Source: Acidimicrobiia bacterium
GTDB taxonomy: Bacteria; Actinomycetota; Acidimicrobiia; Acidimicrobiales; Acidimicrobilacustridaceae
Length of the DNA stretch: 7,959 nt
Assembly: GCA_018882825.1 (NCBI GenBank)
Contig: VERC01000107.1
Span: 1 to 7,959, forward strand
Reading direction: 5' to 3'
Made by a program: the position numbers and the translations under genes. Positions within the stretch are counted from its first letter, which is position 1. Every line of letters begins with the position of its first letter. Below, one piece after another: positions 1 through 6,547 of the stretch. The notes under the pieces were generated by a model. That model ran no database searches. It was not told the DNA's origin and saw only the letters and a list, made by a program, of their open reading frames with translations.

Positions 1-2460
1 ATGGGACTCCATCGTCAGTGGTGGGTCCCTGCCGGTCACGATCCCGTCGACGGCGTCTATGTCCGCCAGCCCGCCCGGGCCTCGTGGGACGAGATCGCGG
101 CCTGCTCACAGCGGCACGGAATGGCGATCGTCGCCGAGGACCTGGGGACCGTGCCGCCCGAGGTGCGCGAGGAGATGACCCGACGCCGGGCCTTGGGGAT
201 GTTCGTCGCCCAGTCGGAACTCCATCCCCGCAGCGCGTCGCTCGCTCGCCGGCCTGCGGCTCGGAGCGTGGCCTCGTTCGGGACGCACGACATGCCGCCG
301 ATCGTCCCGTGGTGGTCCGCACACGGGGACGACACCCGTCCGGTCGAGGCGGCGCGTGACGATCTGCTCGCCCAGTTGGCGGCGAGTGACGCGGCGATCG
401 TGCTCGTCGACGCCGGCGATGTGATGCTCGATCCCGTGCAGGTGAACGTGCCGGGCACGGTCGATGACAGGAACTGGAATCACCGCATGGAGAGGACGCT
501 CGCCGAGGTTCGCGCCGACTCGGCCGTGTCGGCGACACTGGCGCGCATCGAACGATTCCGTCACCTTCCCGATGCGGTCGGTCCGCTCGATCTCCATCTG
601 TTCAACGAGGGCACCCACGGCGATCTCGCCACCCGATTCGGGGCCCGTCCGGTCGACCACGGTGCCGAGGTCGGCTCGGCCGGTCACGTGTTCTCGGTGT
701 GGGCCCCGAACGCCCGGGCCGTGTCGGTGATCGGCGACGCGCCCGGGTGGGACGACGGGCAGCCACTGTCACCACTCGGAGACTCGGGCCTGTGGGCCGG
801 GACCGTCGCCCACTCCCGACCGGGCGAGCGGTACAAGTTCCGTGTCGTCGGTGCCGACGGGTCGGTCGTCGATCGTGCCGACCCACTGGCGCGGGCGGGC
901 GAGGGGTCGCCCGGTCACGCGTCGATCATCGACGAGATCGCCCATGAATGGCAGGACGACGACTGGATGGCCTCACGAGTCGCCCTCCAGGCCCCGGACG
1001 CGCCGATGTCGATCTACGAGCTTCACCTCGGTTCGTGGCGTTGGCACGACGATGAGGGTCGGCCGCTGAACTACCGGGAGGTGGCCGAGCCGCTCGCCGA
1101 GTATGCGCGGGCGATGGGCTTCACCCACGTCGAGTTCCTCCCGGTCATGGAGCACCCGTTCGCCGGTTCGTGGGGCTATCAGGTCACCGGCTTCTTCCAG
1201 CCCACGGCCCGGTTCGGGAGCCCGGACGATCTCCGGCACCTCATCGACGTGCTGCACCGCAATGGAATCGGTGTGTTGCTCGACTGGGTGCCGGCCCATT
1301 TCCCGGCCGACCGGTTCGCGCTCGCCGTGTTCGACGGCACCGAGCTCTACGAGCACGCCGATCCCCGCGAGGGTGTGCATCCCGATTGGGGCTCGCTCAT
1401 CTTCAACTACGGCCGTCTCGAGGTGCGCTCGTTCCTCCTGTCGTCGGCGTGTTGGTGGATCGAGTCGTTCCACGCCGACGGACTGCGGGTCGACGCGGTG
1501 GCCTCGATGCTCTACCGCGACTACTCGCGGGCGCCGGGCGAGTGGGTGCCCAATCGCTTCGGTGGACGCGAGAACCTCGAGGCCATCGAGTTCCTGCGGG
1601 CGTGCAACGACGAGATCCATCGCCGCTACCCCGGCGTGGTCGTGGCGGCGGAGGAGTCGACGTCATGGGGCGGCGTCACCGCTCCGACCTCGGATGGCGG
1701 TCTCGGCTTCGATCTCAAATGGGATCTCGGTTGGATGCACGACACGCTCGGGTTCCTCGCCCGCGACCCGATCCACCGTCGTTGGCATCAGAACGAGCTC
1801 ACGTTCCGACAGATGTACGCGACCTCGGAGCGTTTCGTCCTCCCTCTCTCGCATGACGAGGTCGTGCACGGAAAGGGTTCACTCCTCGGGAAGATGGCCG
1901 GCGACGAGTGGCAGCAGCGCGCCAACCTGCGCCTGCTCATCGGATGGCAGCATGTCCTCCCGGGCAAGAAGCTCCTGTTCATGGGCGGCGAGTTCGGGCA
2001 ACGCGCCGAGTGGAATCACGATGCACCGCTCGACTGGGGCCTCCTCGACCACCACGCCCATGAGGGTCTCCGTCAGTGGGTGGCCCGGTGCAACGGACTG
2101 CACCACGCGCTGCCGGCCCTTCACCAGCTCGATCATGATCCCCGCGGATTCGAGTGGATCTCGTGCGACGACCCCGACTCCGGAGTCCTCGTGGCGTTAC
2201 GTCGCGGGGTCGACCCGATCGACGACGTCGTCGCCGTGCTCAACTTCACGCCCACCGTCCGCGCGGGGTACCGCATCGGACTTCCCCATCCCGGGCACTG
2301 GGACGTCGAGGTGTCGAGTGACGACGTGCAGTTCGGGGGGAGCGGGGTGTCCGTCCCGGCCCGCATCGAAGGAGTGGAGCCCGGCCACCACGATCGTCCG
2401 TGGTCGGCGTCGGTGACCGCAGTCCCGCTGGGTGTCGTCCTCTACCGCCGGAGCCGTTGA
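1..2460 (+). CDS. glgB: MalQ-GlgB fusion: 4-alpha-glucanotransferase C-terminal part plus 1,4-alpha-glucan branching enzyme (5' partial)
   Basis: One uninterrupted frame of 819 residues carries two enzymes. Residues 1-190 match the C-terminal part of 4-alpha-glucanotransferase (GH77): the VAEDLGTVPPEV segment with the likely acid/base Glu46, FGTHD with His96-Asp97, and NVPGT (149-153) followed by NW. From about residue 195 it is glycogen branching enzyme (GH13, CBM48 type): FNEGTH (201-206), the CBM48 start FSVWAPNA (231-238), YELHLGSW (339-346), DWVPAH (428-433), likely nucleophile Asp498 in DGLRVDAVASM, acid/base Glu551 in AEEST, His618-Asp619 in LSHDEVVHGK, and a C-terminal beta domain from about 700. 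All three GlgB catalytic residues are present. The GlgB part (about 620 aa) fits the shorter family form lacking the extra N1 domain. The first ATG is almost certainly internal: in MalQ the Met of this segment directly follows the RIDH nucleophile motif, so the N-terminus, including the nucleophile Asp, should lie upstream. Expected role: disproportionation and alpha-1,6 branching of glucans in the cytoplasm. The GH57 gene follows with a one-base overlap. Confidence 0.93.
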   Translation: MGLHRQWWVPAGHDPVDGVYVRQPARASWDEIAACSQRHGMAIVAEDLGTVPPEVREEMTRRRALGMFVAQSELHPRSASLARRPAARSVASFGTHDMPPIVPWWSAHGDDTRPVEAARDDLLAQLAASDAAIVLVDAGDVMLDPVQVNVPGTVDDRNWNHRMERTLAEVRADSAVSATLARIERFRHLPDAVGPLDLHLFNEGTHGDLATRFGARPVDHGAEVGSAGHVFSVWAPNARAVSVIGDAPGWDDGQPLSPLGDSGLWAGTVAHSRPGERYKFRVVGADGSVVDRADPLARAGEGSPGHASIIDEIAHEWQDDDWMASRVALQAPDAPMSIYELHLGSWRWHDDEGRPLNYREVAEPLAEYARAMGFTHVEFLPVMEHPFAGSWGYQVTGFFQPTARFGSPDDLRHLIDVLHRNGIGVLLDWVPAHFPADRFALAVFDGTELYEHADPREGVHPDWGSLIFNYGRLEVRSFLLSSACWWIESFHADGLRVDAVASMLYRDYSRAPGEWVPNRFGGRENLEAIEFLRACNDEIHRRYPGVVVAAEESTSWGGVTAPTSDGGLGFDLKWDLGWMHDTLGFLARDPIHRRWHQNELTFRQMYATSERFVLPLSHDEVVHGKGSLLGKMAGDEWQQRANLRLLIGWQHVLPGKKLLFMGGEFGQRAEWNHDAPLDWGLLDHHAHEGLRQWVARCNGLHHALPALHQLDHDPRGFEWISCDDPDSGVLVALRRGVDPIDDVVAVLNFTPTVRAGYRIGLPHPGHWDVEVSSDDVQFGGSGVSVPARIEGVEPGHHDRPWSASVTAVPLGVVLYRRSR
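2450..2453 (+). promoter_or_regulatory. Ribosome binding site for the GH57 gene, inside the glgB 3' end
   Basis: GGAG lies 6 nt before the ATG at 2460, within the last codons of the branching enzyme. It supports 2460 over the in-frame ATG at 2400, which would add 20 unconserved residues inside glgB. The stop of glgB and this start share one base (TGATG), typical of translational coupling by re-initiation. Confidence 0.55.
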
Positions 2461-3869
2461 TGGCGGTCTGCGTCCACGCCCACTGCTACCAACCGCCCCG
2501 TGAGGACCCGGCCACCGGTGAGGTGCCGGCCGAGGAGACGGCGGCACCGTTCCACGACTGGAACGCCCGCATCACCGAGGAGTGCTATCGACCGCTCGCC
2601 GCCGCTCGCATCACCGACGACGGCGCGGCCTCGGAGGAGGTGGTCAACCTCTACGGACTTCTCGACTTCAACGTCGCCCCGACCCTGGGTCTGTGGCTCG
2701 ACCGCTTCGCCCCTGACGTGGCGGCGGCGATGGCGTCCGGAGATCGCTCCTCGTGCGAGCGATTCGGAGGCCACGGTGGAGCGATCTCCCATCCATGGGT
2801 CCATGCGATCCTGCCCCTGACGTCGGTCCGCGATCGCACCACCCTCGTGCGGTGGGGCATCGCCGAGTTCGAACACCGCTTCGGGCGGCGACCCGAGGGC
2901 ATGTGGCTGCCCGAGACGGCGATCGATGCGGCGACGCTGGAGACCCTCGCCGCGCACGGGATCTCCTTCACCATCGTCGCCCCTCATCAGGTCGCCACCA
3001 CCGATGGTTCGCCGCGTCCGGTCGACGAGCCGTTGTCGATCCGGCTGGCCTCCGGGAGATCCATCTCGGTGTTCGTCTACGACGGCGCGCTCGCTCACGG
3101 CGTCGCCTTCGGCGGTCTGTTGGCCGACGGAGAGCGACTTGCCGCCGAGATCGTCGGCGGAGCCGAGGAGGGCCACGGTCGTCTCCGTTCGTTCGCCACC
3201 GATGCCGAGACGTTCGGGCACCATCACGTGTTCGGGGAGATGGGGCTGGCGTGGGCGCTGCGTCGGGTGGAGGCCACGGGTCACGAGGTCGTCCCCTATG
3301 CCGCGTGGCTGGCGCGCGTCGGACCCGGTACGCGAGGTGCGGTCGTCGACGGAACCTCGTGGAGTTGCGCGCACGGACTCGAGCGTTGGCGATCGGACTG
3401 CGGATGCCGGGCCGGATTCGGGTCCGATCCCGATCAGCACTGGCGGACACCCCTGCGCGAGGCGATCGACTGGACCGTGGAACGGTTCGCCGAGCTCACC
3501 GACGAGCACGCGGGTACGTCACTCGTCGATGCGTGGATGGCGCGCGATGCGTGGGTCGACGTGCTGACCGGACGACGGTCGATGGCCGACTGGGTCGACG
3601 AGCAGGTCCGCTCGGGTGGCGAGTCCGACCGTGCAGTGGCATGGATGGAGGCGCACCGTCATCTCCTCATGGCGCAGTCGAGTTGCGCGTGGTTCTTCGA
3701 CGACGCCGACGGCCACGAGACGCGCATCGGGATGCGGTGGGCCCGATCGGCCATCGACCGCCTGCGGGACCTGACCGGGATCGATCTCTCACCGGGGTGG
3801 GAGGAGCGGATCGCGCCGATGTGGTCCGGCGAGACGGTCAGTCCTCGTCGGCCCAGCGGATCATCCTGA
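2460..3869 (+). CDS. GH57 / DUF3536 family glycoside hydrolase-like protein, short form
   Basis: This 469-residue protein opens with VCVHAHCYQPPRED, then HDWNARITEECY, GGHGGAISHPW and RFGRRPEGMWLPETAID, the signature of GH57 proteins carrying DUF3536. By GH57 analogy Glu152 (MWLPE) is the likely nucleophile and Asp248 (TDAETFGHHH, 248-256) the acid/base. The segment SWSCAHGLERWRSDCGC (302-316 or so) marks the start of DUF3536 and holds a Cys303/His305/Cys314/Cys316 cluster. No signal peptide or membrane segment is seen, so it should be cytoplasmic. Substrate and product are unknown to me; GH57 members act on alpha-glucans (amylase, glucanotransferase, branching activities), and coupling to glgB supports a glucan role. 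Family members I recall run to roughly 800 aa; this one ends soon after the SSCAWFFDDADGHET motif, so the C-terminal part of the usual architecture is missing. Its last 32 bp, including the stop, lie antisense to the end of the phosphorylase gene. Confidence 0.88.
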   Translation: MAVCVHAHCYQPPREDPATGEVPAEETAAPFHDWNARITEECYRPLAAARITDDGAASEEVVNLYGLLDFNVAPTLGLWLDRFAPDVAAAMASGDRSSCERFGGHGGAISHPWVHAILPLTSVRDRTTLVRWGIAEFEHRFGRRPEGMWLPETAIDAATLETLAAHGISFTIVAPHQVATTDGSPRPVDEPLSIRLASGRSISVFVYDGALAHGVAFGGLLADGERLAAEIVGGAEEGHGRLRSFATDAETFGHHHVFGEMGLAWALRRVEATGHEVVPYAAWLARVGPGTRGAVVDGTSWSCAHGLERWRSDCGCRAGFGSDPDQHWRTPLREAIDWTVERFAELTDEHAGTSLVDAWMARDAWVDVLTGRRSMADWVDEQVRSGGESDRAVAWMEAHRHLLMAQSSCAWFFDDADGHETRIGMRWARSAIDRLRDLTGIDLSPGWEERIAPMWSGETVSPRRPSGSS

Positions 3870-6372
3870 ACTCGGTCCACGACCGCGCTCCCGGGTGGCG
3901 CGGCACCACTCGGGCGGCCAGTCCGAGTTCGCCGGTCCGATCGCACATGATCGCGCCCCGGAACACGGCGGTCTCTCCATCATGGCGATCGAACGTCAGC
4001 GAGGAGACGCGCGGCTCGACGAGCGAGCCGTCGAGCCGGACCGGTCCGCTCACCATCTGCGCATCCAGATCGGAAGGGTCGAGACCTCCGGTGGTGACGT
4101 GGATCTCGACCGACGATTCATGCCCGAGGACGGTGTCGCTCCACGGCCACTCGACATGGGTGATGTGCACGTCGGGCCACGCCTCGGCCAGACGCATTCG
4201 GGTGGCCGCCAGTCCGCGGGCGACCACGGCGTCGTCGGCGGTGACGACGGCGACGCGGGCGGCGGCGGGCTCGTAGACCTCGGTGACGTAGTCGCGGACC
4301 ATGCGCGCTGCGCTCACTTCCGGTACCAGGCCGGCGAGCGAGGCCCGGATCCGCCCGAGCCACGCCCTCGGTAGGCCGTCATCGTCCCGGTCGTAGAAGG
4401 CGGGCACGACGTGGCGCTCCAGCAGGTCGAACAGCCAGCGCGACTCGGCGTCATCGCGGCGCTCGGGGTCGTCACCGTCATCGGTGGGGATCGCCCATCC
4501 GAGTTCCGGTCGGTACAACTCGTCCCACCATCCGTCGAGGACCGAGCAGTTCAGCGCCCCGTTCATGGCCGCCTTCATCCCGCTGGTCCCGCACGCCTCC
4601 ATCGGGCGCAGGGGAGTGTTGAGCCACAGATCGACTCCCTGGGTCAGCGCCCGACCCACGTCGATGTCGTAGTTCTCGACGAACACCACTCGGTCGCGCA
4701 ACTCGGGCGACGAGGCGAACGACGCGACCTGCTGGATGAAGGCCTTCCCGGGTTCGTCGGCCGGATGGGCCTTGCCGGCGAAGACGAACTGCACCGGGAG
4801 ATCGTCCGACGAGAGCAGCCGCCGGAGACGCTCGGTGTCGCGCAACAGCAGTGTCGCCCGCTTGTAGGTGGCGAATCGACGGGCGAAACCGATCGTCAAC
4901 ACCTCGGGATCGAGCAGGGAGTCGCACCACTTGATCTCGGAGTCGCGGTCGCCCCGACCGATCGCCGAGCGACGCGTACGTTCCCGGACGAACTCGACGA
5001 GATGGGCACGATTGGCGTTCCGGATCGACCACAGCGCCCGGTCGCCGAGCATCGATCCGTCACCCCAGGCGGCAGCCTCACGTTCGGGCCAGTCCGGGCC
5101 CATCGCCTCGGTGAGGAGTGACGACATCTCCGGCGAGGTCCATGTCGCCGCATGCACGCCGTTGGTCACCGATCCGATCGGGACCTCTTCGGTCGGGGTC
5201 CCATCCCAGAGCGGCGCGAACATCGATCGGCTCACCGCTCCGTGCAATCTCGACACGCCGTTCGCGCTCCCGGCGAGTCGGAGGCTCATGGCCGCCAGGT
5301 TGAACATGTCGGGATCGCCGTGGGGATCGGACCCGATGGCCATGAGTTCGTCGACGGAGACTCCGCAGTCATCGCACCACCACCCGAGATACGTCTCGAT
5401 CAACGAACGATGGAATCGGTCGATGCCTGCCGGAACGGGGGTGTGCGTCGTGAAGGCGATCGACGGACGGACGATCTCGATCGCCTCGGCGAACGACACC
5501 CCTCGGTCACGCATCGTGACCCGGATGGCCTCCAGCAGGAGGAATCCGGCGTGACCCTCGTTGAGATGATGGACATCGGGCGTGAGCCCCAGGGACGCGA
5601 GCAGGCGATGGCCACCCACGCCCAGGAGCATCTCCTGGCGGATCCGGTCCTCGGACTGCCCCCCGTAGAGTCGATCGGTCATCAACTGGTCGGTGCGAGT
5701 TCCCGACGGATCGTCGACCTCGGTGTCGAGCAGGTAGAGCGGGACGGTCCCGACCGAGGCCTTCCACACGCGGGCGCGGATGTCGACGCCGGCCACGGGG
5801 ACGATGACCTGATGATCGGGGACCGCCGAGAGGGCGACGCTCTCGGGTTGCTGGGTGGCGAAGCGCTCGTTCTGGCGATTGGCGCGGTCGAGACTCTGTT
5901 GGAAGTAGCCCCGCCGGTAGAACAGCCCGATCCCCACCAGCGGCACGCCGAGGTCGTTGGCCGCCTTCAGATGATCTCCGGCGAGGATCCCCAGGCCGCC
6001 CGAGTACTGGGGTACCGATGCGGCGATGCCGAACTCGGGGGAGAGGTACGCCACCGATCGGAGCGGCGACGAGGGTCGCGATGCGAACCATCGGGGACGG
6101 TCGCGCTCGGCATCGAGCGTCCGGGCCAGCGCATCGGCCCGTGCGACGAACTCGTCGTCGGCCGCCAGTTGTCGGATCCGGGCCTCGCCGAGACTGGAGA
6201 GGACGGCGAGCGGATCCAGACCGACCACGTCGATCCCGTGCGGGTCGATCTCGCGGAACAACGCGACGACCCTCCAGTCGAACAGACTGGCGAGATCCTC
6301 GGTCATCCGGGTGAGAGCATCGAGACGCTCGGGAAGTTGGGCGAGGACTGTCACCGTGCGTTGCGCTCTCAC
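3838..6372 (-). CDS. glgP: Alpha-glucan (glycogen) phosphorylase, DUF3417-type
   Basis: The protein has 844 residues from a GTG start, the usual size for the actinobacterial-type alpha-glucan phosphorylase. It catalyses phosphorolysis of alpha-1,4-glucan chain ends to glucose-1-phosphate, using pyridoxal phosphate, in the cytoplasm. The N-terminal DUF3417 part (about 5-90) is followed by YLSPEFGIAASVPQYSGGLG (about 107-127), HLNEGHAGFLLLE with Glu272, RFATYKRA (499-506) and the PLP-lysine motif EACGTSGMKAAMNGALN, where Lys600 is the expected Schiff-base lysine, then LDGWWDE. I chose the GTG at 6372 because family similarity begins at once after it (RAQRTVTVLAQLPERLDAL). The next in-frame start, an ATG at 6420, would add 16 residues encoded by tandem-repeat DNA; longer extensions run into the divergent pfp gene. 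No Shine-Dalgarno is visible before either start. The gene is divergent from pfp and convergent with, and overlapping, the GH57 gene. Confidence 0.93.
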   Translation of the reverse strand: MRAQRTVTVLAQLPERLDALTRMTEDLASLFDWRVVALFREIDPHGIDVVGLDPLAVLSSLGEARIRQLAADDEFVARADALARTLDAERDRPRWFASRPSSPLRSVAYLSPEFGIAASVPQYSGGLGILAGDHLKAANDLGVPLVGIGLFYRRGYFQQSLDRANRQNERFATQQPESVALSAVPDHQVIVPVAGVDIRARVWKASVGTVPLYLLDTEVDDPSGTRTDQLMTDRLYGGQSEDRIRQEMLLGVGGHRLLASLGLTPDVHHLNEGHAGFLLLEAIRVTMRDRGVSFAEAIEIVRPSIAFTTHTPVPAGIDRFHRSLIETYLGWWCDDCGVSVDELMAIGSDPHGDPDMFNLAAMSLRLAGSANGVSRLHGAVSRSMFAPLWDGTPTEEVPIGSVTNGVHAATWTSPEMSSLLTEAMGPDWPEREAAAWGDGSMLGDRALWSIRNANRAHLVEFVRERTRRSAIGRGDRDSEIKWCDSLLDPEVLTIGFARRFATYKRATLLLRDTERLRRLLSSDDLPVQFVFAGKAHPADEPGKAFIQQVASFASSPELRDRVVFVENYDIDVGRALTQGVDLWLNTPLRPMEACGTSGMKAAMNGALNCSVLDGWWDELYRPELGWAIPTDDGDDPERRDDAESRWLFDLLERHVVPAFYDRDDDGLPRAWLGRIRASLAGLVPEVSAARMVRDYVTEVYEPAAARVAVVTADDAVVARGLAATRMRLAEAWPDVHITHVEWPWSDTVLGHESSVEIHVTTGGLDPSDLDAQMVSGPVRLDGSLVEPRVSSLTFDRHDGETAVFRGAIMCDRTGELGLAARVVPRHPGARSWTEFRMIRWADED

Positions 6373-6378
6373 GCAGTG

Positions 6379-6384
6379 AGCGTA
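6379..6384 (-). promoter_or_regulatory. Candidate -10 hexamer for a leaderless glgP transcript
   Basis: On the minus strand TACGCT (fits TAnnnT) ends 6 nt before the GTG start, so transcription beginning at the normal distance would start at or next to the start codon. Leaderless mRNAs are common in high-GC actinobacteria and would explain the missing Shine-Dalgarno. There is no convincing -35 hexamer; the place where it would lie is inside the tandem repeat. This is a sequence-level suggestion only. Confidence 0.25.
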
Positions 6385-6461
6385 TCGCTCGGGTCTCGGG
6401 GTCTCGGAGGGGCGACGCATCGCTCGGGTCTCGGGGTCTCGGAGGGGCGATGCATCGCTCG
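6384..6461. repeat. 35-bp tandem repeat, 2.2 copies, upstream of glgP
   Basis: The sequence from 6384 to 6461 repeats itself at a period of exactly 35 bp with one mismatch in the 43 comparable positions (C at 6416, T at 6451). The octamer ATCGCTCG therefore occurs three times, at 6384, 6419 and 6454. Each full unit contains an internal direct duplication of GGGTCTCG (6391-6398 and 6399-6406 in the first copy). The period is not a multiple of three and the stretch lies outside the conserved part of glgP, so it is not a protein repeat. It sits where promoter or operator elements for glgP would be expected. Confidence 0.95.
6447..6458. promoter_or_regulatory. 12-bp perfect palindrome at the second repeat junction
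   Basis: GCGATGCATCGC reads the same on both strands and spans the boundary between the second repeat unit and the partial third. The equivalent site at the first junction (6412-6423) has one mismatched pair, caused by the single base that distinguishes the two repeat copies. A possible protein-binding site; no function is shown by the sequence alone. Confidence 0.3.
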
Positions 6462-6478
6462 TCAGGTCGCGACGTGAC
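6461..6478. promoter_or_regulatory. 18-bp near-perfect dyad, operator candidate
   Basis: GTCAGGTCGCGACGTGAC is an inverted repeat with 8 of 9 base pairs symmetric; only G6465/G6474 break the symmetry. The size and position, about 90 bp from glgP and 70 bp from pfp inside the divergent region, suit a dimeric transcription factor site. The regulator is not identifiable from this window. It has no loop and no T-run, so a terminator is unlikely. Confidence 0.4.
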
Positions 6479-6534
6479 CGATGGCGGTGATGTCGAACGG
6501 CGCCGCGCGGGGAACAATGAGGCAGCGCGACAAC

Positions 6535-6541
6535 GAGGAGG
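6535..6541 (+). promoter_or_regulatory. Ribosome binding site of pfp
   Basis: GAGGAGG, a strong Shine-Dalgarno, ends 6 nt before the ATG at 6548. It decides the start: the other-frame ATG at 6544 is only 2 nt away and opens a frame without family similarity. Confidence 0.75.
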
Positions 6542-6547
6542 CGATGA

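Larger units (their letters stand above)
6373..6547. promoter_or_regulatory. Divergent control region between glgP and pfp
   Basis: This 175-bp stretch is the only sizeable non-coding DNA in the window and must contain the start signals for both genes. It holds a 35-bp tandem repeat next to glgP, an 18-bp dyad in the middle, and the pfp ribosome binding site at the right end. No clear consensus -35/-10 pair is visible toward pfp. The best -10-like hexamer is AACAAT at 6513-6518 (4 of 6 to TATAAT) with no good -35, so I do not annotate it as a promoter. Shared control of glucan breakdown and the glycolytic entry step is an inference from the arrangement. Confidence 0.6.

Noticed and set aside
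1103..2416. Long plus-strand open frame (437 codons) inside the branching-enzyme gene
   Set aside because: Its product is dominated by Ser, Arg and Thr with no recognisable motif, typical of an alternative frame of a GC-rich gene; the other frame carries the full GH13 motif set.
2400..2459. Earlier in-frame ATG for the GH57 gene
   Set aside because: Adds 20 residues read from the glgB 3' end; family similarity begins right after the ATG at 2460, which also has GGAG at a good distance.
2442..3509. Minus-strand open frame of 355 codons opposite the GH57 gene
   Set aside because: No motif, no ribosome binding site, and the plus strand carries the conserved GH57 residues.
2753..4276. Plus-strand open frame of 507 codons spanning the GH57 and glgP 3' ends
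   Set aside because: Arg-rich low-complexity product crossing two real genes on opposite strands; no family motif. A frame shadow.
6384..6461. Tandem repeat as a short CRISPR array
   Set aside because: The units are directly adjacent with no spacers, only 2.2 copies, and no cas genes are present.
5152..6477. Plus-strand open frame of 441 codons opposite glgP
   Set aside because: Antisense shadow of the phosphorylase gene with no family similarity; also runs through the tandem repeat.
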